Assembly: GCA_030694835.1 (NCBI GenBank)
Contig: JAUYUF010000023.1
Span: 1-9,844, forward strand
Length of the DNA stretch: 9,844 nt
From: Flavobacteriaceae bacterium
Lineage (GTDB): Bacteria; Bacteroidota; Bacteroidia; Flavobacteriales; Flavobacteriaceae
Direction of reading: 5' to 3'
Made by a program: the position numbers and the translations under genes. The notes under the pieces were generated by a model. That model saw only the letters and a list, made by a program, of their open reading frames with translations, was not told the origin of the DNA and searched no databases. Below, piece by piece: positions 1 through 7,676 of the stretch. Every line of letters begins with the position of its first letter. Positions within the stretch are counted from its first letter, which is position 1.

Positions 1-1296
1 GTATTGTTTGTAGTTATGATGCGAATGGTTGCTAAAAACATCAAATCTACTACTACAGCCCTATTAATATTGTTATTTGTTGGAGCTTTAGCAGGAACTT
101 GGTTAATCAGCGGTATCATTCCGGCGATGATTTATTACGGAATGCAATTGTTAAATCCAACCTTCTTTTTGGTGGCTTCTGTTATTATTGCTGCTATTAT
201 TTCTGTTGCCACAGGTAGCAGCTGGACAACTTCAGCTACTGTTGGAATTGCTTTAGTTGGTATTGGAAAAGCTATTGGCTTGCCAGAAGGGATGGTGGCA
301 GGAGCGGTAATTTCAGGTGCTTATTTTGGTGATAAAATGTCTCCTTTATCAGATACAACTAACTTAGCACCAGCAATGGCTGGAACAGATTTGTTTACCC
401 ATATCAAATATATGGCCTATACCACGGTGCCTTCTATGACAATAACCCTTATTATATTTTTAGTTTTAGGATTTACTCAAACAACTAGTGGGCAAGCAGA
501 TACCTCCTCTATGTTACAAGCTATTAGTGATACTTTTACCATAACACCTTGGTTATTTTTGGTGCCGTTTGCTGTAATATTGATGATTGTTAAAAAGACG
601 GAACCAATCATTGCTTTATTGATTGGTACACTGTTAGGAGGTGTATTTGCTTTAATTTTTCAACCCGCTATAGTTATGAAAGTTGCTGGAGCAGAAACCC
701 TTGATTTTGTAAGTGCTTATAAAGGTGTAATGAATGCTATTACAGTAGATACAGCTGTTGAAACGAGTAATGCTACCCTTAATGATTTATTTACAGCAGG
801 TGGCATGAAAGGGATGTTAGGAACTATTTGGTTAATTATGTGCGCGATGGTTTTTGGTGGAATTATGGAAGCTATCGGAGCTTTAAAAGCTATTAGTGAT
901 GCTTTATTATCGGTTGCCAAAGGTATATTTGGATTATTTGCTAGTACTGTTACAGCATGTATCGGATTTAACCTAACAGCTTCTGATCAATATTTAGCGA
1001 TCGTTGTTCCAGGTAAGATGTTTGCGAAAGCCTATGAAGAAAAAGGATTAGCTCCAGAGAATTTAAGTAGAACATTGGAAGATTCTGGAACTGTTACTTC
1101 TGTTTTAGTGCCATGGAATACGTGCGGAGCGTATCAATCTAAAGTATTGATGGGTGAAGTTGGGGTAACTAGTTATATCCCTTATGCGTTTTTTAATATC
1201 ATCAGTCCGATAATGACCTTGATATTTGCTGCGTTCAGAATTAAGATTAGGATGTTAAAGGATAAATCAAATAATGAAGTTATGGAAGTTTCCTAA
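1..1296 (+). CDS. nhaC: Na+/H+ antiporter, NhaC family (5' end cut off by window)
   Basis: Integral inner-membrane protein that exchanges cytoplasmic Na+ for external H+, supporting sodium and pH homeostasis. The frame is open from base 1, so the true start lies upstream and the TTG at base 4 is not a credible start. About 431 residues are visible; NhaC proteins usually run to nearly 500, so roughly 60-90 N-terminal residues are missing. Family hallmarks are LAGTWLISGIIP near bases 88-123, the ATGSSWTTSATVGIA segment near bases 208-252, and the polar motif GAYFGDKMSPLSDTTNLAPA near bases 316-375. Several long hydrophobic helices follow, and a second polar stretch (EDSGTVTSVLVPWNTCGAY, near bases 1078-1134) is typical of the family's C-terminal half. 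The TAA stop overlaps the stop codon of the convergent oxidoreductase gene. Family assignment is firm; the exact cation specificity is inferred. Confidence 0.93.
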   Translation, partial: VLFVVMMRMVAKNIKSTTTALLILLFVGALAGTWLISGIIPAMIYYGMQLLNPTFFLVASVIIAAIISVATGSSWTTSATVGIALVGIGKAIGLPEGMVAGAVISGAYFGDKMSPLSDTTNLAPAMAGTDLFTHIKYMAYTTVPSMTITLIIFLVLGFTQTTSGQADTSSMLQAISDTFTITPWLFLVPFAVILMIVKKTEPIIALLIGTLLGGVFALIFQPAIVMKVAGAETLDFVSAYKGVMNAITVDTAVETSNATLNDLFTAGGMKGMLGTIWLIMCAMVFGGIMEAIGALKAISDALLSVAKGIFGLFASTVTACIGFNLTASDQYLAIVVPGKMFAKAYEEKGLAPENLSRTLEDSGTVTSVLVPWNTCGAYQSKVLMGEVGVTSYIPYAFFNIISPIMTLIFAAFRIKIRMLKDKSNNEVMEVS

Positions 1297-2864
1297 ATAT
1301 TTTTTGAATTTTCTAAAGAAATCGCACATTTTTCTGCACATTTTTCTCCGTCAATAGCGGCTGATATAATGCCACCGGCATAACCAGCACCTTCACCACA
1401 TGGGTAGAGTCCGCTAATTTCAACATGTTCCAAGGTGTTATAATCTCTTGGAATTCTTACTGGTGATGAGGTTCTAGATTCTGGTGCATGAACTACTGCT
1501 TCATTGGTTAAATAGCCCTTCATAGTATTGCCAAATTGAACAAATCCTTCCTGAAGGGATTTGTAAATAAAGGAAGGTAATACATTTCCTAATTCAACTG
1601 ATGTAGTTCCGGGTTGGTAAGATGTTTTTGGGATGTCGGCTGATTGTTTCCCTTTGGTAAAATCTACTAATAATTGAGCAGGAACCCGTTGTGTTTTACC
1701 ACCAGCTACCCATGCCGTTTGTTCGATATGCTGCTGAAAAGCCATCGCTGCTAAGGGTCCGCGATATGCAAATTCTTTAAAATCTTCCATTTTTAATTCC
1801 ACCACAATTCCTGAATTTGATGTTGTTTGATTGCGTTTGGATGGCGACCAGCCATTGGTAACAACTTCTCCCGGACTTGTGGCGCAAGGCGCAATAATAC
1901 CTCCGGGACACATGCAAAACGAATAAACTCCGCGATTCTGCACTTGTTTAACAATGCTATAAGGAGCAGGAGGTAAGTACGGACTTCGAATTTCGCAACT
2001 GTATTGAATTTTATCAATGAGTTGTTGTTGATGTTCTACTCGAACACCTAAAGCAAAAGGTTTTGCTTCAATATGAATTCCTTTTTTGTGTAATAATTCA
2101 AAAATATCTCTTGCAGAATGTCCGGTTGCTAAAATAACTTTAGTAGTTTCCCATCGATTTCCATTAAGGGCTTCAACTCCAGTTATTTTTTTATCAAGAA
2201 TCAAAATATCGGTTACACGTGTTTGAAAATGAATTTCACCTCCGTGATTCAAAATAGTATTTCTGATACTTTCAATAATTCGAGGGAGTTTATTAGTACC
2301 AATGTGCGGATGTGCATCGACTAAGATAGAAGGTGAAGCACCATGTAAAACTAATAATTCTAAAATCTGTTGAACATCACCTCTTTTTTTAGAACGCGTA
2401 TATAACTTTCCATCTGAATAAGTTCCAGCTCCACCTTCGCCAAAACAATAGTTAGAATCTTCATCAACAATATGTTCTTTATTAATGGCGGCTAAATCTC
2501 TTCTACGTGCTTTAATGTCTTTTCCACGTTCAAGAATAATAGGTTTTACACCCTTTTCTATCAATTTTAAGGCAGCAAATAATCCGGCAGGACCCGCGCC
2601 AATGATGATTGCTGGTGTTGCATTAGCAACATCTTTATAATTAGGTAATTGAAATGAGACAGGTTCAAAAGGTTCATTTACAAATATTTGAATACGTAGA
2701 TTTATTTTTACTTGTCGCTGACGTGCATCAATGGAGCGTTTTAGAATTTCAATATGCGTAATAGCTTCTTCTGAAATCCCTTCATGAATGGAAACCCATT
2801 CTTGCAATAATAATTGATTGGAAGCAATTTCAGGTAATACTTGTATGTTTCTTTCGAAAATCAT
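1293..2864 (-). CDS. FAD-dependent oxidoreductase, COG2509-type (NAD(P)/FAD-dependent)
   Basis: Predicted soluble flavoprotein of 523 residues in the poorly characterised COG2509 group of FAD-dependent dehydrogenases; the substrate is unknown. An N-terminal domain of about 80 residues carries the family's KRSIDARQRQVK stretch (42-53). A Rossmann dinucleotide fold follows, with GAGPAG at 89-94 and an acidic residue at the end of the second strand (E112, in LERG) to bind the FAD ribose. Further hallmarks are FGEGGAGTYSDGKLYTR (141-157), ATGHSARD (246-253), a Cys-bearing stretch with C317, C319 and C327, and the C-terminal FAD-closing motif CGEGAGYAGGIISAAIDG (489-506). There is no signal peptide or membrane segment, so it is probably cytoplasmic. 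The ATG lies 3 bases after the putative-porin stop, implying co-transcription and probably translational coupling. The stop overlaps nhaC. The family is certain; the reaction is not known. Confidence 0.9.
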   Translation of the reverse strand: MIFERNIQVLPEIASNQLLLQEWVSIHEGISEEAITHIEILKRSIDARQRQVKINLRIQIFVNEPFEPVSFQLPNYKDVANATPAIIIGAGPAGLFAALKLIEKGVKPIILERGKDIKARRRDLAAINKEHIVDEDSNYCFGEGGAGTYSDGKLYTRSKKRGDVQQILELLVLHGASPSILVDAHPHIGTNKLPRIIESIRNTILNHGGEIHFQTRVTDILILDKKITGVEALNGNRWETTKVILATGHSARDIFELLHKKGIHIEAKPFALGVRVEHQQQLIDKIQYSCEIRSPYLPPAPYSIVKQVQNRGVYSFCMCPGGIIAPCATSPGEVVTNGWSPSKRNQTTSNSGIVVELKMEDFKEFAYRGPLAAMAFQQHIEQTAWVAGGKTQRVPAQLLVDFTKGKQSADIPKTSYQPGTTSVELGNVLPSFIYKSLQEGFVQFGNTMKGYLTNEAVVHAPESRTSSPVRIPRDYNTLEHVEISGLYPCGEGAGYAGGIISAAIDGEKCAEKCAISLENSKNI

Positions 2865-2867
2865 GAG

Positions 2868-4826
2868 CTATATAAAAAAGTTCCAAACGAGTCCGAAACG
2901 AATAGTAAAGTCTCTACTTGGATAATTGGGTGCTGAAAAATTGTTTTGATAGTTACTTTTTGAAGTAACATTTTCTATTTTAAAATAGATCCGAGTTCGT
3001 TGTATTTGACCATTTAAGAAGATATCAATAGTTGGATAATTACCAATTTTAAAAATGTTTTGTTCAGAAAATTCACCCAAAAGAGGATTGTAACTTGGCG
3101 CGTAGAATTTACTGAAATACTTGAGTGTTACCCCCGTTTGTATATATAACGGATTTCCTTTAAATAAATGAGTCGAATAGTATAAGGTATTTCTAGTAGT
3201 TAATTTAGGCACACTTAAAGCAGCAGTTTCACCTGTTACTTTTTGATACATGAAGGTATTTTCTAATCCAAATTTATAAAAAGAAAATCCTTTATTTATC
3301 GTTGCTTTCAGATAATTAATGGTTTCAGTAGCTTGAATTGGTGTAGGATTATTTTTACTAAAATATATTAAATGATCTATTTTGCTATAACTAACTTTCG
3401 TATTTAACCATTTTTTGGATTCTAATTCAAACCCCACATTCCAAACATCTTCATTAGAGAAATGATTGTACCAATTGTAGTTTTTATAATTACTTCTGTA
3501 CAGTTGATAGTTTAATTCAGGAGCTTTAGTATAGATATTTATATATGCTTTTACCCAATTGACACTATCTTTTTTGTAAGTAGCAGAAGTGAGCATTGAT
3601 TTAGTAATATCATCACCCGTAATTTGCTGATTTAAAATTGCTTTTAGATGTATTTTTTTGATAGATGAATTCCATGTTACTTGCATCGCTAATTTATCAT
3701 CTTTTAAATATTTTGGAAGCGAAGCGAAAATACTATCTACAGGATTTTTAAAACCATATTCAAAACGATGCAGCTTAGCCGCAACTTTGATATTTCCTAA
3801 TAACAAAGGTGATTTAAAGCTTATATAAGCCGAAGCGTTATGCTGCTTATGATAGGTGTGATCATCAATGGCTGAGGTTAAAGTATTGCCAAAAAGGGAA
3901 GAAATGCCCGTTTGGGTAAATTCAAAATGCTTGGTTTCATAGGAGTAAGTTTGTCCCAGAGTAATCTGATTTTTTTGGAGAGAATCTGATTTAACGCTCA
4001 ATAGATGGTAACGCTGTTCAATAAAATAACGTTTTCCTCTCAACATACTTTCTGCATCTAATAAGTTAACATCTAACCTGCCACGTTGGTCATAGTTGGG
4101 GTTTCCACTCAGATATTGAGCTAACGATAATGCTGTTAATCCTCCATTTTCTTGATTCATTAAATCTTGAGAAGTGTAATGTCCCCTAAAATCGTAGTGT
4201 TTATTTTTACTTTGATAATTAAAAGTAACCCTAAAATTACCATGACTACTTAAAGAATTTCTATATCTACCTAAGGAGCGTAATCCTTTATAAGCTACTG
4301 AAAAGTTAAATTGTGGAGAAGTGTTCATTGTAATGAAAGCATCTAAAATCTGACCTTGCTCCATTCCGGTTCTATACATCAATTCCGTTGATGGAGTAGG
4401 AACTCTGTAATAAGAAATATCGTTGATTTCATAATAATTGTAATGCTTAGCTTTAGCTCCTATAGTTGGAATTAAGACAATTTCATTAAAAGAATATGCC
4501 AATCGATTAAAAGTTTGTCCTTGATTGTGAAATGCTAAGAATTCAAAATCATCTTTTCTTAAGTAATTAAATTTGTAATCTTTAAATATAGTTAAAGTGG
4601 TATCTATGATGGTAGAATCTCGTTTAAAATCATATATTTTAAAATCGGTATAATGGGTTTTATATACCAACGGATCTGATGCGGCCATTCTTTTTTGAAG
4701 TGTATCAGATGCTCTGTTTACTGCTTTATTAATTTTTGCTTTGTTGTCAATAGCCGGTTTTTTTACTTGGGCTAATGAGGTGTGAAATATGCTAATTAAA
4801 ATGAAGAATAAAACTATTTTTTTCAT
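2868..4826 (-). CDS. Putative porin, Bacteroidota outer-membrane beta-barrel (PF14121-like)
   Basis: A 652-residue protein with a clear Sec signal peptide: MKK, a hydrophobic core, then TSLA with likely signal peptidase I cleavage after A19, leaving Gln20 as the new N-terminus. A charged, Lys-rich linker (about 21-60) precedes the conserved region. Recognisable family segments are DTTLTIFKDYKFNYLRKDDF (75-94), PTPSTELMYRTGMEQGQILD (143-162), KGLRSLGRYRNSLSSHGNF (180-198) and DLMNQENGGL (221-230). The remainder alternates aromatic and polar residues, as expected of amphipathic beta-strands, and the chain ends in FGLVWNFFI, a typical aromatic barrel terminus. I recognise this as the 'putative porin' family of Flavobacteriia. 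Transport function is inferred from the barrel and not demonstrated by sequence. It is the first gene of a two-gene unit with the downstream oxidoreductase, with its own promoter box at 4863-4870. Confidence 0.88.
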   Translation of the reverse strand: MKKIVLFFILISIFHTSLAQVKKPAIDNKAKINKAVNRASDTLQKRMAASDPLVYKTHYTDFKIYDFKRDSTIIDTTLTIFKDYKFNYLRKDDFEFLAFHNQGQTFNRLAYSFNEIVLIPTIGAKAKHYNYYEINDISYYRVPTPSTELMYRTGMEQGQILDAFITMNTSPQFNFSVAYKGLRSLGRYRNSLSSHGNFRVTFNYQSKNKHYDFRGHYTSQDLMNQENGGLTALSLAQYLSGNPNYDQRGRLDVNLLDAESMLRGKRYFIEQRYHLLSVKSDSLQKNQITLGQTYSYETKHFEFTQTGISSLFGNTLTSAIDDHTYHKQHNASAYISFKSPLLLGNIKVAAKLHRFEYGFKNPVDSIFASLPKYLKDDKLAMQVTWNSSIKKIHLKAILNQQITGDDITKSMLTSATYKKDSVNWVKAYINIYTKAPELNYQLYRSNYKNYNWYNHFSNEDVWNVGFELESKKWLNTKVSYSKIDHLIYFSKNNPTPIQATETINYLKATINKGFSFYKFGLENTFMYQKVTGETAALSVPKLTTRNTLYYSTHLFKGNPLYIQTGVTLKYFSKFYAPSYNPLLGEFSEQNIFKIGNYPTIDIFLNGQIQRTRIYFKIENVTSKSNYQNNFSAPNYPSRDFTIRFGLVWNFFI

Positions 4827-4862
4827 CTATTCGATTGTGTCTATTTATCAAAAACTGAAAGA

Positions 4863-4870
4863 CAAAGGTA
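4863..4870 (-). promoter_or_regulatory. Probable -7 promoter box for the putative porin gene
   Basis: Read on the minus strand this is TACCTTTG, a full match to the Bacteroidota sigma-A -7 consensus TAnnTTTG. It lies 36 bases before the porin ATG, giving a leader of about 30 bases. No exact TTG sits at the -33 position; the AT-rich stretch there has only TTT-like matches. Confidence 0.55.
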
Positions 4871-4919
4871 ATTGATTTCATCGATAAATATAAAACTAAG
4901 CCATTAGAGAAAAAAATGT

Positions 4920-4927
4920 TTAATTTG
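4920..4927 (+). promoter_or_regulatory. Weak -7-like box before rnhB
   Basis: TTAATTTG matches five of the six fixed positions of TAnnTTTG and ends 19 bases before the rnhB start. I see no TTG at the expected -33 distance, so this is a weak candidate in an AT-rich region where near-matches arise by chance. Confidence 0.25.
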
Positions 4928-4946
4928 TATTTACAGAATTCAATCA

Positions 4947-5546
4947 ATGTTAAAAGCATTTTTTAAAGAATCAGCATTAGAATGTGGAACTGATGAAGCC
5001 GGAAGAGGTTGTTTGTGTGGGCCTGTTGTAGCTGCTGCAGTTATTTTCCAGCCAGAATTTTCACATCCATTATTCAATGATTCTAAACAATTGAGTGAAC
5101 GTAAACGGAATGAGTTAAGGCTTGTTATAGAGAAAGAAGCTTTAGTCTATTCTGTTTCATTTGTTTCTCCTCAAAAAATTGATGAAATCAATATATTACA
5201 AGCTTCTATTTTGGCGATGCATCAAGCTATTGCTGATTTAAAAGTGAGTCCGAAATTTATTATAGTTGATGGGAATAAATTTAAACCCTATTTGCAAATT
5301 CCACATCAAACCATTGTAAAAGGAGACTCTAAATTTCAAAGCATAGCGGCGGCATCTATTTTAGCAAAGACTTATAGAGATGAATATATGGAAGCGTTAC
5401 ATTTGGAGTTTCCTCAATATGATTGGTATAAAAACAAAGGTTATCCTACGCTATTCCATCGAAAAGCATTACAACAATTTGGTTCAACTATTCATCATCG
5501 AATGTCATTTCGATTATTGCCAGATCAGTTGAAATTAGAAATTTAA
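4947..5546 (+). CDS. rnhB: Ribonuclease HII
   Basis: Cytoplasmic endonuclease that cuts the RNA strand of RNA-DNA hybrids and incises at single ribonucleotides embedded in DNA, starting ribonucleotide excision repair. The 199-residue length matches the family. GTDEAGRG (14-21) supplies catalytic D16 and E17 plus the GRG motif that senses the RNA-DNA junction. D108 in IIVDGNKF is the third carboxylate. D127 in VKGDSKF and D145 in AKTYRDEY are both conserved; I do not decide which is the fourth metal ligand. AAASILAK (134-141) and NKGYPT (163-168, with the conserved Tyr166 that stacks on the substrate) complete the signature. The ATG at 4947 places the catalytic Asp at the usual distance from the N-terminus, and no Shine-Dalgarno sequence precedes it. 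The gene stands alone on its strand and converges on lipB with a 4-base overlap. Confidence 0.96.
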   Translation: MLKAFFKESALECGTDEAGRGCLCGPVVAAAVIFQPEFSHPLFNDSKQLSERKRNELRLVIEKEALVYSVSFVSPQKIDEINILQASILAMHQAIADLKVSPKFIIVDGNKFKPYLQIPHQTIVKGDSKFQSIAAASILAKTYRDEYMEALHLEFPQYDWYKNKGYPTLFHRKALQQFGSTIHHRMSFRLLPDQLKLEI

Positions 5547-5550
5547 ATTT
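5539..5550. repeat. 12-base palindrome holding both the rnhB and lipB stop codons
   Basis: AAATTTAAATTT is its own reverse complement and is centred on the TTAA shared by the two convergent stop codons. As a result both genes end in ATT TAA (Ile-stop). It contains no G or C, so it could form only a weak stem and is not a convincing terminator. Confidence 0.7.
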
Positions 5551-6241
5551 GTAAAGTCGCGCTAAATAAACGTTTAAAATGATGAAGAATTTTGGATTTT
5601 ACTTCTTCAGGGTCTATAGTTTTTCCTAATTCTGCTTCCAAAGAAGTTACCGCTTTTCCACGAATACCGCACGGAATGATATAATCAAAATATCCTAGAT
5701 TGGTACTGACATTTAAGGCAAACCCATGCATGGTAACCCATTTGCTGGTTTTAACACCCAAGGCGCAAATTTTACGGGCAAAAGGTGTTCCAACATCCAA
5801 CCAAACGCCGGTTTCCCCTTCACTTCGTTCTCCTTTTAAACCGTATTCAGCTATTGTTGCAATAATTACTTCTTCTAAAACGCGCATATATTCATGAATA
5901 TCTGAAAAGAAATTATCTAAATCTAAAATTGGATATCCAACAATTTGACCGGGTCCATGATACGTAATATCACCACCGCGATTGCTTTGGTGAAATTCAA
6001 TTCCTTTATCTTTTAATTGATGTGATGAAAGCAATAAATTGTTGATATCGCCACTTTTTCCAAGCGTATAAACAGGCGGATGTTCTACAAACAATAAGTA
6101 ATTAGGGGTTTGATTTGCGGTATTTTCTTTTTGATTTTTTGATTTTATGGTAATGATTTCATGAAACAACACAGTTTGATAATCAAACGCCTTTGCATAA
6201 GCCAACATTCCGAGTTCTTTGATAGTTACATTTTTGTTCAT
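5543..6241 (-). CDS. lipB: Lipoyl(octanoyl) transferase
   Basis: Transfers octanoyl groups from octanoyl-acyl carrier protein to a lysine on lipoyl domains (such as the E2 subunits of 2-oxoacid dehydrogenases and GcvH), the first step of endogenous lipoate synthesis; LipA then inserts the sulfurs. The 232 residues carry all signature elements: VEHPPVYTLGKSG (52-64), RGGDITYHGPGQIVGYPILD (88-107), K157 in FARKICALGVK, MHGFALNV (171-178) and the acyl-accepting C191 in IIPCGIRG. The Lys-Cys spacing of 34 equals that of the catalytic pair in E. coli LipB (K135/C169). The ATG at 6241 is the only sensible start and is preceded by a promoter box and no Shine-Dalgarno sequence. lipA is not in the window. 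The 3' end overlaps rnhB by 4 bases in a tail-to-tail arrangement. Confidence 0.96.
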   Translation of the reverse strand: MNKNVTIKELGMLAYAKAFDYQTVLFHEIITIKSKNQKENTANQTPNYLLFVEHPPVYTLGKSGDINNLLLSSHQLKDKGIEFHQSNRGGDITYHGPGQIVGYPILDLDNFFSDIHEYMRVLEEVIIATIAEYGLKGERSEGETGVWLDVGTPFARKICALGVKTSKWVTMHGFALNVSTNLGYFDYIIPCGIRGKAVTSLEAELGKTIDPEEVKSKILHHFKRLFSATLQI

Positions 6242-6260
6242 GAATTAATTTTAATTTTGA

Positions 6261-6292
6261 CAAAGGTCTAAAAATTAAAAATTAGTATGCAA
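6261..6292 (-). promoter_or_regulatory. Probable lipB promoter (-33 TTG and -7 box)
   Basis: On the minus strand, TTG (6292-6290) is followed after 21 bases by GACCTTTG (6268-6261), which matches five of the six fixed positions of TAnnTTTG. The spacing fits the Bacteroidota -33/-7 arrangement. The leader to the lipB ATG would be only about 15 bases. The spacer contains a short direct repeat of TAAAAAT. Confidence 0.45.
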
Positions 6293-6339
6293 GAATTTGA
6301 ATAATTTCTTTTTTTCGAACTCAAAATTTCAAAAACAAG

Positions 6340-6347
6340 TATCTTTG
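6340..6347 (+). promoter_or_regulatory. Probable -7 promoter box of the ktrB-ktrA-gldA run
   Basis: TATCTTTG is a full match to TAnnTTTG and ends 20 bases before the ktrB ATG, giving a leader of about 15 bases. At the -33 position there is only a degenerate TTTCG (6313-6317). The short leader leaves no space for a riboswitch. Confidence 0.55.
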
Positions 6348-6367
6348 ATTAAATTTTCAGAATTTGT

Positions 6368-7660
6368 ATGTTAAAAAAACTGCAACTTAATCCTTGGCAT
6401 TACTTACTGCTTTCTTTTATAATCCTGATTTTACTGGGCACGGCACTGCTTAAAATGCCTTTTGTACAACATCAAGATGGCTTAAGCGTTATAGATGCTT
6501 TGTTTACCGCAACTTCTGCGGTTTGTGTTACTGGCTTAACAGTGGTAAATACTTCCGGATTTAATGTGGCCGGTCAAATTGTATTGATGTTTTTAATGCA
6601 ATTGGGTGCTATCGGAATTATGACTCTAACAACTTCTTTGGTTTTATTGATTTCGGGCAATATCGATTTAAAACAGCAGGTTTCTTTTTCAAAACTTCAA
6701 GATAGTATTTCGATGAAAAGTTCTACCGGAATTTTGCAGTTTATCCTTAAAATTACTTTTATAACTGAGTTTATAGGCGCTATTTTGCTCACCATCGGTT
6801 TTTTAAACCAAGGATTAGAACTGAATGAAGCTATGTATCAAGGAGTTTTCCATTCGATATCGGCCTTTTGTAACGCCGGATTCTCCACTTTTGACAGCAG
6901 TTTAATTGGAATGAATTCCATTATTAAATACACCATTATGGCGCTTATCATTGTTGGTGGAGTGGGTTATGTGGTTGTTTTTGAGGTGTATCGAAAATAT
7001 AAACATAAAGTACGTTTAGGATTTCACTCTAAAATTGTCATTTTTACAAGTTTAATACTCATCATTTTTCCAACCCTATTTTTATATTTTACCGAAAGTG
7101 GTTTGAGTTCATTTACCGATAGTTTATTTCAATCGGTAACTGCCAGAACTGCCGGTTTTAACACTGTTGATACCGCTAGTTTACATACCGTTACTTTGAT
7201 GGTTGTTATTATTTTAATGTTTATTGGCGGATCTACCGGTTCTACCGCCGGCGGTATTAAAACAACCACTTTTTTTGTATCGATGATTCCGGTTTTTAAA
7301 ATATTAAGAGGTGATAAAACGGTGATTGTTAACCAAAAACACATACCGCATTCGGTAATTCTAAAAGCGTATGCTATCATAACCTTGTATATGTTGCTAA
7401 TTTTTGTGGCAACCGTTTCCTTGTTATTGGCTCATCCAAATTTTACACTTTTAAATACCTTGTTCGAAGTGGTTTCAGCAACCGGAACGGTTGGTTTATC
7501 AACAGGAGTTTCTGCTGAAATAGCCACTTTTGGAAAAATTGTCTTAATTTTATGTATGTATTTAGGAAGAATCGGACCGGCATCCTTGGCAATGATTAAA
7601 ACAAATAAAGATTATCAACCAAAAATATACTATCCACAAGAAAAAATTAATTTAGGATAA
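6368..7660 (+). CDS. ktrB: K+ uptake channel subunit, TrkH/KtrB family
   Basis: Inner-membrane, ion-conducting subunit of a K+ uptake system, built from four M1-pore-M2 repeats. The four selectivity-filter segments are visible: TSAVCVTGLT (49-58), SAFCNAGF (165-172), VTARTAGFN (257-265) and SATGTVGLSTG (370-380), each keeping the filter glycine. GGSTGSTAGGIK (287-298) is the flexible intramembrane gating loop of the third repeat, and R401 in LGRIGP is the conserved arginine of the last M2 helix. The 430-residue length, with the first repeat beginning almost at the N-terminus, fits KtrB rather than the longer E. coli-type TrkH, which carries two extra N-terminal helices. The following gene encodes a single-RCK partner, also Ktr-like. 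Annotation pipelines may label it trkH. It is the first gene of an apparent three-gene operon behind a TATCTTTG box. Confidence 0.93.
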   Translation: MLKKLQLNPWHYLLLSFIILILLGTALLKMPFVQHQDGLSVIDALFTATSAVCVTGLTVVNTSGFNVAGQIVLMFLMQLGAIGIMTLTTSLVLLISGNIDLKQQVSFSKLQDSISMKSSTGILQFILKITFITEFIGAILLTIGFLNQGLELNEAMYQGVFHSISAFCNAGFSTFDSSLIGMNSIIKYTIMALIIVGGVGYVVVFEVYRKYKHKVRLGFHSKIVIFTSLILIIFPTLFLYFTESGLSSFTDSLFQSVTARTAGFNTVDTASLHTVTLMVVIILMFIGGSTGSTAGGIKTTTFFVSMIPVFKILRGDKTVIVNQKHIPHSVILKAYAIITLYMLLIFVATVSLLLAHPNFTLLNTLFEVVSATGTVGLSTGVSAEIATFGKIVLILCMYLGRIGPASLAMIKTNKDYQPKIYYPQEKINLG

Positions 7661-7676
7661 ATAAAAACGATAAAAA

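Noticed and set aside
717..920. Antisense open frame of 67 codons inside nhaC
   Set aside because: It lies wholly within a strongly supported gene on the other strand and resembles no protein family; it is a shadow frame.
1303..1325. Possible hairpin followed by T-rich DNA just after the nhaC stop
   Set aside because: The best stem (TTTC/GAAA) is four base pairs with no GC-rich core, lies inside the oxidoreductase coding region, and no T tract follows it in the right place.
1793..2017. Second minus-strand open frame inside the oxidoreductase gene
   Set aside because: It is out of frame within a gene whose family motifs are intact on both sides of it.
5700..5897. Plus-strand open frame inside lipB
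   Set aside because: It is fully antisense to the catalytic region of lipB and has no recognisable features.
6242..6367. Riboswitch or other structured leader in front of ktrB
   Set aside because: The promoter box ends 20 bases before the start codon, leaving too short a leader, and the region has no G/C-rich pairing potential.
7129..7380. Minus-strand open frame inside ktrB, and a similar one at 7988-8200 inside ktrA
   Set aside because: Both are antisense to conserved motifs of the real genes and have no start context or family resemblance.
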